From the NCBI GenBank assembly GCA_964518905.1, contig CAZFJL010000027.1, positions 1-64,000 of the forward strand: 64,000 nucleotides of DNA. The letters are read 5' to 3'. Origin of the DNA: RDYZ01 sp964518905 (GTDB lineage Bacteria > Cyanobacteriota > Cyanobacteriia > Cyanobacteriales > Geitlerinemataceae). Below, piece after piece: positions 35,522 to 43,873 of this stretch. Both the position numbers and the translations under genes were made by a program. The notes below the pieces were generated by a model. It was not told the DNA's origin. It did not search any database and saw only the letters and a list, made by a program, of their open reading frames with translations. Within the stretch, counting starts at the first letter, position 1. Each line of letters starts with the position of its first letter.

Positions 35522-38500
35522 CTACAAACGCCGCTCGATCGCGGTGTTAAAGCGATCGGCGATCGTGGCTAGATCCGCATCGATCGTCACCGTATCGTGA
35601 TTTTCGATGATCAGCCGTGACGCATGAACCGTACCGAGTTCACACCAGTTTTCACCCAGGTTTTCCGTTAAAAACGCTTCCCAGGTCGCCACATTCGATC
35701 GCGCCACCGACACGACAATCCGCGCCCCGGTTTCGCCAAACAGCAACGCATCAACGCGATCGCCACCGGCCACATTCGCCACATCCACGCTTGCACCGAT
35801 GCCGCCCGCGATGCACGATTCAGCCAGCGCCACCGCCAGACCGCCCTCCGCGCAATCATGCGCCGATCGAATCCAGCCGGAACGAATCCCCGTGCGACAG
35901 GCCGCCTGTACTGCGAGTTCGGCATCGTAGTCCACGCGCGGCGGTTTCCCGACGATCGTGCCGTGGATTGTCGCCAGATATTCCGACGCGCCCAGGGTCG
36001 GCACTTGGTTTGCCCCCAGCAGATAGATCACATCGCCTTCAGACTGGAACGCCTGACCGACGATCTTCGACACATCGTCCACCAGGCCGACCATACCGAC
36101 CACCGGTGTCGGATAGATCGGTGTCGGCTTGCCGGTGGAGTCGAGGGTTTCGTTGTAGAGCGAGACGTTACCACCGGTGACCGGGGTGTTAAAGGCGGCG
36201 CAGGCATCGGATAAGCCCGCGCAGGCCGATGCGAGCTGCCAATAGCCGATCGGCTTTTCGGGGCTACCAAAATTAAGGTTATCGGTCACGGCCACCGGTT
36301 CGGCTCCGACGCAGCTCAGGTTACGCGCCGCTTCCGCTACGACGTATTTCGCGCCCTCGTGGGGATCGAGATAGACATAGCGCGAATTGCAATCCACCGT
36401 CGCCGCGCAGCCGCGTTGGGTGGCCGCATCCGCACCACCGAGAACCGATCGCAAGCGAATCACCGCCGCATCGCCACCACCGGGAACCAGAACGGTGTTG
36501 TTTTGTACCTGGTGGTCATACTGCCGGTAAACCCAGCGTTTCGAGGCGAGGCTCGGGGTGTCGAGCAGGGTTAGGAGAATGTCATTCCAGGTGTGGGTTT
36601 GATCGGCGATCGTAATATCCGTCGCGCTAGCGTCGGGCAGCGAGTCCACCGACCACGCCCACGCGGTTTGGGCATACTCCGGCGGCTCGGCCATCACTTC
36701 ACGTTTATATAGCGGCGTATTGCTCGTCAGCGCCGACGCCGGGATATCCGCCGCCACTTCGCCATGCCAGAGAATTCGCACCACCGGCTCCTCCACCACG
36801 CGACCGGCGACCACCGCTTGTAAACCCCAATTCTCAAAAATATCGATCAGCTCTTGCTCGCGACCCTTCGCGCCCACAAATAGCATCCGCTCCTGGGACT
36901 CCGACAGCAAATATTCGTAGGGAACCATGCCCGTTTCCCGCGACGGGATCTTATCGAGGTCGAGTTCAATACCGACGCCACCGTTAGCCGCCATTTCTGA
37001 TGTCGAGCAGGTCAGACCCGCCGCGCCCATGTCCTGCGCGGCAACCACCGCGCCGGTTTTGAAGGCTTCAAGGCAGGCTTCGACCAGGCATTTTTCGAGG
37101 AACGGGTCACCGACCTGAACGGCGGGTCGATCGTCCATCGAGTCATCGGTCAGCTCGGCGCTGGCGAAACTTGCGCCGCCCATGCCGTCACGCCCGGTGG
37201 TGGAGCCGACATAAATCACGGGATTACCGACACCGGACGCGCCGGATTTAACGATCTCGTCGGTTTCCATCAGCCCGATCGCCATCGCATTCACCAGCGG
37301 ATTGCCGCTATAAGCGGGGTCAAAGTAGACCTCACCGCCAACGGTGGGAACACCAAAACAGTTGTGTGTCAGCAGTCCTGTCGATGTCACAAACAGGTGG
37401 GTTTGATCGACTTCAATGTCGTAGACCGGAGTTGGGGCAACGGAGAGCGGTTCAATTTCACGAATTTTGACAAAGGCTAGATCACCGATAATTTCCGCAC
37501 GAGGGAAGGAGTGCCGATCGCCCTCATATTGGTCTAGCGCAGTTTGCAATTGAGCATCCCGTTCACGCCCAAACACATCCACCAGCTTGGTTAATCCCTC
37601 ATAATTGCTCACTTCGATGCCCCAAACGGGCGCACAGTTGCAGTCGCGCCCCCGAATCGAGACCGTGCGAGCGGGTTTTGTGTACACCGAAGCAATAATG
37701 CCGTTGTGTTGCAAAAGCGTCAGGGTTTGCTCAAAGAGTGTGCGGCTCACCGTCGCAAATCCCATTTTGGCGTGGCTGCCTTTGCACCGGGTGGTGAGAC
37801 CACCATCACCCCGCAATAGACCCTTGATGACCTCCCACTGGAGCGATCGCGGCCACTGGAACACCTGAGCGGGCATTGCTTTCGTGGTTGCACCATGACC
37901 ACACTGCCACACGTCGCGCAGTAAATAACCGAAGAGCCACGATGTGACATACACCGCATAGGTTGAGGAGCGCTCTTCCAGGCAAGGATTAAGACCCAGC
38001 GCTTTAAACGCGGCCATCACTTCATAGATGTATTCCCGCTCGTGCAGCGCGAAGGTGAGAACAATTTTGTCGGTATTTCCGTTACGAGAAACACATCCCT
38101 CCGCCAGGTAGTAGCCCAGAAAACGGGCTAACTGTTCATCAACATCAACCACCGCGTGCATGTAATTGGCTTTGCCGCTACGCCGATAGAGCGACAGATC
38201 ACGCCGCGATACTCCGATCAGCGATTCCAGCTTAAGGAAAGTCGCCAGGGGGAAATAGCCACCACGGAGGTAACGATGACGAGTTTGTGGGGAGGGTTCG
38301 AGGCTGCTGAAGTGTTGGCGTAGCTCGTCGGAGGGCGTCCAACCTTGGGGCAAACGGATAAAGGTTCCGGGTTGTAGTTGAGGTGTGGTTGCAACGAGGT
38401 CAAGGAGATCGATCGCAGTCGGAGCCGTTGAGGGTTCCAGGGGTAAGCCAAACACCAATGGCAGCCGATCGCCAACGTTAAACGTTTTAGCGGCGCGTTC

Positions 38501-39280
38501 TTGCCATGTCCCGTTTTCTAACACCACAAAGGGATGATCGGGCGTAACGGTGACGGTTCGTCCCAAGGCGGTTTTGAACTGAAGCAGGTTCTGGGTGACA
38601 CGCTTGAACAGGCGGCGAATCGGTTGCCAGCAGGGGCGATGGGTTTCGGGATCGAGGGAGTAGGTTTCGATGCCGCTGGTGTCATCCAGGGTCAGGGTAT
38701 CGACGCCCTGCGGTAGCCAGCGATCGACAAAATCACCGATCGCTTCAAACTGAACAGCACCTTGGGCATCGCGCCAGACGATGCGCTCATCAGCGGTTAG
38801 ACAGTTGCCATAATGCGAAATACCATCCACCACGCCTTTAAAAATGCGGCGATTGCGGGCGTCTTCGAGGTGGCCGAAGCGCAACGAGTTGAGCGCGGCG
38901 ATCGGTCGTGCGCCCATCGTGAAGATATCGCGCAAAATACCGCCAACACCGGTGGCCGCGCCTTGGAATGGCTCGATCGCGGACGGGTGATTGTGCGACT
39001 CGATCTTAAACGCGAGGCGGATGCCATCGCCGAAATCAACCACGCCCGCGTTTTCGCCGGGGCCAACCAGGACGCGATCGCCCGTTGTCGGGAACTGGCT
39101 CAGTAAAGGCCGCGAATTTTTATAGCAGCAGTGTTCTGACCACATCACGCCGAACATCCCCAGCTCGGCTTTGTTGGGATGTCGTCCGAGGCGATCGACG
39201 ATTTCGTTATATTCGTCGGGTTTGATGCCTTCGGAGGCGATTTCTTCGGGCGAAAATGGGGAGTCGGGCACGGTTGACAT
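35522..39280 (-). CDS. purL: Phosphoribosylformylglycinamidine synthase II, intein-containing
   Basis: Fourth step of purine synthesis: amidates FGAR to FGAM using ammonia from PurQ. The 1252-residue precursor is far longer than small PurL (about 770) because 481 residues (160-640) form an intein. Extein 1 has WSEHCCYKNSRPLL, ESHNHPSAIEPFQGAATGVGG and DGISHYGN; extein 2 starts CFGVPTVGGEVYFDP and continues DMGAAGLTCSTSEMA and GGVGIELDLDKIP. Spliced length would be 771. ATG 39280 chosen because the open frame upstream is not PurL-like. purF is on the same strand 6.7 kb away. purS and purQ are not in the window. Confidence 0.95.
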   Translation of the reverse strand: MSTVPDSPFSPEEIASEGIKPDEYNEIVDRLGRHPNKAELGMFGVMWSEHCCYKNSRPLLSQFPTTGDRVLVGPGENAGVVDFGDGIRLAFKIESHNHPSAIEPFQGAATGVGGILRDIFTMGARPIAALNSLRFGHLEDARNRRIFKGVVDGISHYGNCLTADERIVWRDAQGAVQFEAIGDFVDRWLPQGVDTLTLDDTSGIETYSLDPETHRPCWQPIRRLFKRVTQNLLQFKTALGRTVTVTPDHPFVVLENGTWQERAAKTFNVGDRLPLVFGLPLEPSTAPTAIDLLDLVATTPQLQPGTFIRLPQGWTPSDELRQHFSSLEPSPQTRHRYLRGGYFPLATFLKLESLIGVSRRDLSLYRRSGKANYMHAVVDVDEQLARFLGYYLAEGCVSRNGNTDKIVLTFALHEREYIYEVMAAFKALGLNPCLEERSSTYAVYVTSWLFGYLLRDVWQCGHGATTKAMPAQVFQWPRSLQWEVIKGLLRGDGGLTTRCKGSHAKMGFATVSRTLFEQTLTLLQHNGIIASVYTKPARTVSIRGRDCNCAPVWGIEVSNYEGLTKLVDVFGRERDAQLQTALDQYEGDRHSFPRAEIIGDLAFVKIREIEPLSVAPTPVYDIEVDQTHLFVTSTGLLTHNCFGVPTVGGEVYFDPAYSGNPLVNAMAIGLMETDEIVKSGASGVGNPVIYVGSTTGRDGMGGASFASAELTDDSMDDRPAVQVGDPFLEKCLVEACLEAFKTGAVVAAQDMGAAGLTCSTSEMAANGGVGIELDLDKIPSRETGMVPYEYLLSESQERMLFVGAKGREQELIDIFENWGLQAVVAGRVVEEPVVRILWHGEVAADIPASALTSNTPLYKREVMAEPPEYAQTAWAWSVDSLPDASATDITIADQTHTWNDILLTLLDTPSLASKRWVYRQYDHQVQNNTVLVPGGGDAAVIRLRSVLGGADAATQRGCAATVDCNSRYVYLDPHEGAKYVVAEAARNLSCVGAEPVAVTDNLNFGSPEKPIGYWQLASACAGLSDACAAFNTPVTGGNVSLYNETLDSTGKPTPIYPTPVVGMVGLVDDVSKIVGQAFQSEGDVIYLLGANQVPTLGASEYLATIHGTIVGKPPRVDYDAELAVQAACRTGIRSGWIRSAHDCAEGGLAVALAESCIAGGIGASVDVANVAGGDRVDALLFGETGARIVVSVARSNVATWEAFLTENLGENWCELGTVHASRLIIENHDTVTIDADLATIADRFNTAIERRL
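37361..38803 (-). other. Intein with LAGLIDADG homing endonuclease inside PurL
   Basis: 481 residues from Cys (CLTADERIVW, block A) to the terminal HN (LLTHN), followed by a +1 Cys. Block B is TVTVTPDHPFVV with the TxxH. A dodecapeptide-type homing endonuclease is present: ARFLGYYLAEGCVS (first motif, acidic Glu) and VIKGLLRGDGGL (second motif, acidic Asp). Blocks F/G are PVYDIEVDQTHLFV then TSTGLLTHN. All splicing residues (Cys1, block-B His, penultimate His, terminal Asn, +1 Cys) are present, so both splicing and homing activity look intact. It sits inside the conserved GNCxGVPT motif of PurL. Confidence 0.94.
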
Positions 39281-39485
39281 AGATTTAGGACACGGCTGAG
39301 AACCACAGGGTTCATTGTATCTGTGTGCTGTCGTTCGAGGATTTTCGGTTCTCGTGACCATAGCTCAATCTAGGGTTCGTTAACCTAAACTTGAGGTTTA
39401 TGACGCTTTGATCGGGCGATCGTCAGACTGCTCGATCGCGCGGCACAATTGGGGGGACGGAATAGTTCAGCACTGGAGGTTCACC

Positions 39486-41222
39486 GTGCCGTATCTCGAT
39501 ATTGAGCGGTATTATGCCAAGCTCGATCGACTGATGGATCGGGGGCAGAGTAGGAACGAGGGCACGATCGCCCCGGCCTTTGCGGCCTTGCTGGACACCT
39601 ATTGCGAGCCGTACCGCTACGAGCTGACTCAGCAGATTTCTGACACGACAAAACACGGCAATTCCATTCGCTTTGATGGAGTCATTCGCGATGCGATCGC
39701 GGGGGACTGCGGCTATTGGGAAGCGAAAGATCCCAAGGATAATCTCGATCAGGAAATTGCCAAGAAATTCGCCACGGGCTATCCCGATGACAATATCTTG
39801 TTTGAGAATTCGCAGACGGCGGTGTTGTTCCAACGATCGGTGGAAGTCATGCGGGTGGAGATGGCCGATTCGGCGGCGCTTGATCGGTGTTTGAAGCAGT
39901 TTCTCAGCTATGAAAAGCCCGAGGTTGCGGAGTTTCGTCAGGCGATCGCGGCGTTTTCGGCGGACTTGCCGCGAATTGTGAAGGTGTTGCAAACTGCGAT
40001 CGAGGATCAAGAAAATCCGCCTAAAAATATAAAGTTTGTGGATTTACGCGATCAATTTCTCGAAATTTGCAAAACCTCGATCAATCCGCAAGTGACCCAG
40101 GCCGATGTGCATGAGATTTTAATTCAGCACATTTTATCTGAGGATATTTTTCTGAATATTTTTGGTGAGGTGCAGTTTCACCAAGAAAATAATATTTCGC
40201 AACAGGTGCAAGGGGTTGTTGCATCTTTTTTTAAGGGGCAATTGCGCCACGAGGTGCGCGACTCGATCGAGCATTACTACGCGGCAATTCGCAATCGAGC
40301 GGCGGCGATCACGAATCATCATGAGAAGCAAGAGTTTCTCAAGTTGATTTATGAGAATTTTTATCAGGCGTATAATCCCAAGGCGGCGGATCGGTTGGGG
40401 ATTGTGTATACACCGTCGGCGATCGTGCGATTTATGATCGAAAGTGTGGATCATTTGCTCTCGAAGCATTTTGAGACAAGCTTGAGTCAGCCCGGTGTGA
40501 AAATTCTTGATCCGGCGACGGGAACGGGGACGTTTATTACGGAGTTGATTGAATATTTACCGAAGCGATATCTAGAGCAAAAATATAAGGAGGATCTGTT
40601 TTGCAATGAGGTAGGAATTTTGCCCTACTACATTGCAAATTTAAATATTGAATATACCTATCAGCAAAAGATGGGTAAGTTTGTAGAATTCAAGAATATC
40701 TGTTTTGTCGATACGTTGGATCACACGGCGTATCAGTTTAAGCAAGGTGATTTATTTGCTACGTCGGTCGAAAATACGGAGCGTTTAAAGCGGCAAAATG
40801 ACGAACAAATTACGGTAATTATTGGTAATCCGCCGTACAATGCGTGGCAGGAGAATTTCAATTTACGGAATCCGAACCGTCCGTATGCGGGGATTGATAA
40901 ACGGGTGAAGGATACGTATATTCGTGCGGGTCAGGCGCAAAACCAAATCGCGGTTTACGATATGTTTGTCCGGTTTTATCGTTGGGCGTGCGATCGTCTA
41001 ACGTCTCAGGGCATGATTGCGTTTATCACTAACCGATCGTTCATCGACTCGAATGCATTTGATGGGTTTCGTAAGCTAATCGCGGAGGAGTTTGATCGGG
41101 TTTATATTGTGGATACTCAGTCGGATGTACGTAAGAATCCGAAGATTTCCGGCACGAAGAATAATGTGTTTGGAATTCAAACTGGGGTTGCTATAATGTT
41201 TCTACTTAAGGGAGTGCGGTGA
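39486..41222 (+). CDS. Type ISP-like restriction-modification protein, nuclease-methyltransferase half
   Basis: N-terminal half of a Type ISP/IIG-like restriction-modification enzyme, 578 residues. A PD-(D/E)xK-type nuclease signature is seen as FDGVIRD (Asp 64/69) and YWEAK (Glu 79, Lys 81). The gamma-class N6-adenine methyltransferase has motif I DPATGTGTF (about 342) and motif IV NPPY (about 448). It ends at GVAIMFLLKGVR, where intact relatives continue directly into KAEIYYFSLTDEM, here found 584 bp downstream. GTG 39486 was chosen because a strong GGAGG lies 6 nt upstream. The next ATG (toxin) follows the stop by 9 nt. Confidence 0.85.
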   Translation: MPYLDIERYYAKLDRLMDRGQSRNEGTIAPAFAALLDTYCEPYRYELTQQISDTTKHGNSIRFDGVIRDAIAGDCGYWEAKDPKDNLDQEIAKKFATGYPDDNILFENSQTAVLFQRSVEVMRVEMADSAALDRCLKQFLSYEKPEVAEFRQAIAAFSADLPRIVKVLQTAIEDQENPPKNIKFVDLRDQFLEICKTSINPQVTQADVHEILIQHILSEDIFLNIFGEVQFHQENNISQQVQGVVASFFKGQLRHEVRDSIEHYYAAIRNRAAAITNHHEKQEFLKLIYENFYQAYNPKAADRLGIVYTPSAIVRFMIESVDHLLSKHFETSLSQPGVKILDPATGTGTFITELIEYLPKRYLEQKYKEDLFCNEVGILPYYIANLNIEYTYQQKMGKFVEFKNICFVDTLDHTAYQFKQGDLFATSVENTERLKRQNDEQITVIIGNPPYNAWQENFNLRNPNRPYAGIDKRVKDTYIRAGQAQNQIAVYDMFVRFYRWACDRLTSQGMIAFITNRSFIDSNAFDGFRKLIAEEFDRVYIVDTQSDVRKNPKISGTKNNVFGIQTGVAIMFLLKGVR

Positions 41223-41231
41223 TTAAAGTCA

Positions 41232-41546
41232 ATGAAAAGTCTGGAGTGTATCGGATCAGATTTAACTCAAGGACAGTTTGAGTTTACGCGCCATGCATTT
41301 AAGCGGGCGATCGAGCGAAATATTAGCGCTCAGGAAATCATAGAATGTGATAGCAAAATTAGGTTGATCGAAGATTATCCAGATGACAAGTATTCACCCA
41401 GTTGTTTGATTTTAGGATTTACCGAGGAGCGGCGGGCTTTACATTTACAGGTCTCACGCGCCGAAACACCACGGGTTAAGGTGATCACGTTATATGAGCC
41501 AGATCCAAAATCTTGGGAAGATTATTCAGTACGGAGAATGTCATGA
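41232..41546 (+). CDS. DUF4258 domain toxin-like protein
   Basis: 104-residue DUF4258 protein, a small-toxin family often paired with YgiT-type antitoxins. Motifs: FTRHAFKRAIERNISAQEI, then YPDDKYSPSCLILGF, LHLQVSR, and a C-terminal VKVITLYEPDPKSWEDY. The biochemical activity is not established; an mRNA-targeting role is inferred from the RelE/MqsR-like context. It overlaps the antitoxin by ATGA (41543-41546) and sits between the two halves of a restriction-modification polypeptide. Confidence 0.82.
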   Translation: MKSLECIGSDLTQGQFEFTRHAFKRAIERNISAQEIIECDSKIRLIEDYPDDKYSPSCLILGFTEERRALHLQVSRAETPRVKVITLYEPDPKSWEDYSVRRMS

Positions 41547-41770
41547 GTCAGTGTCATGTGTGTAGTGGTGATCGGTTTCACGAGGAGGTAACGAGCGAAG
41601 TCTTTCGGATTGGCGATCGGCTTTTGTTGGTGGAAGATATTCCGGTGATGGTGTGCGATCGGTGTGGTGAGGAGATCTTTGATCGGGACACGATGGAACG
41701 GGTTCGGGTTTTGCTTCATGGTGATGCGCGTCCGATTCGTACGGTAGAGGTGGGTGTCTTTTCGTTTTAG
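41543..41770 (+). CDS. YgiT-type zinc-finger antitoxin (MqsA-like N-terminal domain)
   Basis: 75 residues. Zinc ligands are CHVC (C4, C7) and CDRC (C38, C41), with the intervening RIGDRLLLVEDIPVMVCDRCGEE typical of YgiT-type fingers. The helix-turn-helix of full MqsA is absent, so this is the short form that pairs with DUF4258. The start overlaps the toxin stop (ATGA), indicating translational coupling. The order toxin-then-antitoxin is the reverse of the more common antitoxin-first operons. Confidence 0.85.
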   Translation: MSQCHVCSGDRFHEEVTSEVFRIGDRLLLVEDIPVMVCDRCGEEIFDRDTMERVRVLLHGDARPIRTVEVGVFSF

Positions 41771-41797
41771 TTTTTGTTTGATTTAGAGGTCAAAACT

Positions 41798-43093
41798 ATG
41801 GCAAAGGCTGAGATTTATTATTTTTCGTTGACGGATGAGATGACGCGGGAGGATAAGCTTGCCTGGTTTAAAAATACAAAGTTCCAGGATATTCCGCTCG
41901 ATCGCATTACGCCGGACAAAAAGCACAATTGGATCAATCTGACGGATAACGATTTTGATGAGTTGTTGCCGCTGATTGATAAAGAGGTAAAGGCTGGGAA
42001 ATCAGAGAAAGCAATTTTTAAATTGTTTTCTCTTGGTGTCAAAACTGATCGTGATGAATGGATGTATGGACTAACTATTGAAGATGTAAGTCGAAAAGTT
42101 GATTACTTTATTAATGCTTATATGAATAAAGTAAATAAAAAGAAGAAAAAATTCCTCGAAATTAAGTGGGATTCAGAACTTCTACAGCACTCTATTCGAG
42201 GAATTCAAAAAACTTTTTATCAAGACTCAATTATCCCTAGCCCTAATCGACCATATTCCAAAAAATATTTATATTACGATCTGCACTTAAATAAACGATT
42301 ACATAAGACTAGAGAAATTAAAAGAAATGAAGTAACGCAAAATATATTAATAGCCGTTACATGCCATACACAAATTCCTTTTGTTGTGCAAGGATTAGAT
42401 TCTATTCCATCGATGGATGTGGGAGGTCGTCCTACACAAAATCTCCCCCTCTACCGCTACAACCCCGAAGGCGATCGCGAAGACAACATCACCGACTGGG
42501 GCTTACAACAAATCCAAACCCACTACAACGACCCAACCATCACCAAACCCGACATCTTCCACTACACCTACGCCATCCTCCACCATCCCGCCTACCGCCA
42601 AAAATACGAAATCAACCTAAAACGCGACTTTCCACGATTGCCCCTCTACGAAAACTTTCACCAATGGAAAACCTGGGGCGAACAACTCATGGATTGGCAT
42701 ATTCACTACGAAACCATCCCACCCCACGGCCTCCAACGCCACGACATTGACCACGGCAAAAAACATAAACCCGCCTACAAAGCCAAACTCAAAGCCGACA
42801 AAACAAACGGCCAAATTATCCTCGACACCGAAACCACCCTAACCGGCATCCCCGCGATCGCCTGGGACTACAAACTCGGCAACCGCAGCGCGATCGAATG
42901 GGTACTCGACCAACACAAAGAAAAAACACCCAAAGACCCCACCATCCGCGAACTCTTCAACACCTATCGATTTCTCGACTACAAAGACCACGTCATTGAT
43001 TTGCTCGATCGCGTCTGCACCGTCAGCCTCCGCACCATGGAACTGATCACCCAAATGCCCGACACCGCCCAGCACCAACCCAAACCCCGTTAA
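41798..43093 (+). CDS. Type ISP-like restriction-modification protein, C-terminal specificity half
   Basis: 431 residues matching the C-terminal part of Type ISP enzymes, where target recognition resides. It starts MAKAEIYYFSLTDEMTRED, the direct continuation of the upstream half, and contains YRPY-like PNRPYSKKYLYYDLHLN, LPLYRYNPEGDREDNITDWGL, HYTYAILHHPAYRQKYEINLKRDFPRLP and IPAIAWDYKLGNRSAIEWVLDQ. GAGGT 8 nt before ATG 41798 gives it its own ribosome binding site. Codon usage changes sharply at about 42430: the first third is A/T-rich and poor in GATCGC, the remainder C- and A-ending. This suggests recombination within the gene. Confidence 0.83.
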   Translation: MAKAEIYYFSLTDEMTREDKLAWFKNTKFQDIPLDRITPDKKHNWINLTDNDFDELLPLIDKEVKAGKSEKAIFKLFSLGVKTDRDEWMYGLTIEDVSRKVDYFINAYMNKVNKKKKKFLEIKWDSELLQHSIRGIQKTFYQDSIIPSPNRPYSKKYLYYDLHLNKRLHKTREIKRNEVTQNILIAVTCHTQIPFVVQGLDSIPSMDVGGRPTQNLPLYRYNPEGDREDNITDWGLQQIQTHYNDPTITKPDIFHYTYAILHHPAYRQKYEINLKRDFPRLPLYENFHQWKTWGEQLMDWHIHYETIPPHGLQRHDIDHGKKHKPAYKAKLKADKTNGQIILDTETTLTGIPAIAWDYKLGNRSAIEWVLDQHKEKTPKDPTIRELFNTYRFLDYKDHVIDLLDRVCTVSLRTMELITQMPDTAQHQPKPR

Positions 43094-43148
43094 ACCATCA
43101 AGATCACGGCACACAACGATAAGTCCAGTCCCCTAAAGGTGTTCGACA

Positions 43149-43838
43149 ATGACACTTGCAGCCCGCTCCGTCGGAGCCATCGTACGTGACGGAATTTATT
43201 TCGATATCAAAAACTGGAGCGATGAATTAATGGCCGATCGCAACCTCCTAGAAACCGCCGATACACTCTTCGCCCTACTCGAAACACGAAAAATCCCCTA
43301 CCTCCTCGTCGGCGGAATCGCCATCTTGAGCTACATCGAAGGACGCAACACCCAAGATATCGACTTCATCTTTTCCCGAAAAGATCTCGATCGTCTCCCC
43401 GAACTCATTCTGCACGACGAAAATCGTGACTTCGCACGCGGCGATTTTCAATCACTCCAAATTGACTGCTTATTAACAGGTAATAAACTCTTTAAACGAG
43501 TACTGGAAAAATATAGAACACGTCGAACATTCGGGAATATCGAAATCGAATGCGCCACAGTCGAAGGGCTTATCTTACTCAAGCTATATGCTCTCCCCTC
43601 ACTCTATCATCAAGGACAAATGGGACGCGCAAGCCTGTATGAAGGCGATATTACCCAACTGCTTTTAGGCCATGAAGTCAATCTCAAACCTTTGCTGAAA
43701 GAACTTTCCAAACACCTTTTAACCAGCGATCTCGAAGAAACGCAAGACATCATGACAGACATTCAGGCACGAGTTGCCCGAATGAAACGCCGATCGCAGC
43801 ATAGCCAGACTCGAAACGATGACCTTAACGATGGCTAG
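43149..43838 (+). CDS. Nucleotidyltransferase-like protein
   Basis: 229 residues. LLVGGIAILSYIEGRNTQDIDFIF is the minimal nucleotidyltransferase signature (GG...DxD) also seen in AbiEii/MNT-type toxins and in many cyanobacterial orphan NTases. LILLKLYAL and the charged C-terminal helix fit that group. No HEPN or AbiEi partner is next to it, and the target is unknown. An in-frame ATG at 43230 is an alternative start; AAGGTG upstream of 43149 favours the longer form. Lies 55 bp after the restriction-modification operon and shares its C-ending codon bias. Confidence 0.7.
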   Translation: MTLAARSVGAIVRDGIYFDIKNWSDELMADRNLLETADTLFALLETRKIPYLLVGGIAILSYIEGRNTQDIDFIFSRKDLDRLPELILHDENRDFARGDFQSLQIDCLLTGNKLFKRVLEKYRTRRTFGNIEIECATVEGLILLKLYALPSLYHQGQMGRASLYEGDITQLLLGHEVNLKPLLKELSKHLLTSDLEETQDIMTDIQARVARMKRRSQHSQTRNDDLNDG

Positions 43839-43873
43839 TAACGCCAAACCATTCCGAGCCTTAAAACGTCCCT

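Noticed and set aside
35522..39280. purL length explained by a gene fusion
   Set aside because: The extra 481 residues begin with Cys, end THN before Cys and carry homing-endonuclease motifs, so an intein explains them fully.
41220..41803. Insertion-sequence origin of the segment carrying the toxin-antitoxin pair
   Set aside because: No terminal inverted repeats or clear target duplication were found at the edges; only AAGG microhomology is shared.
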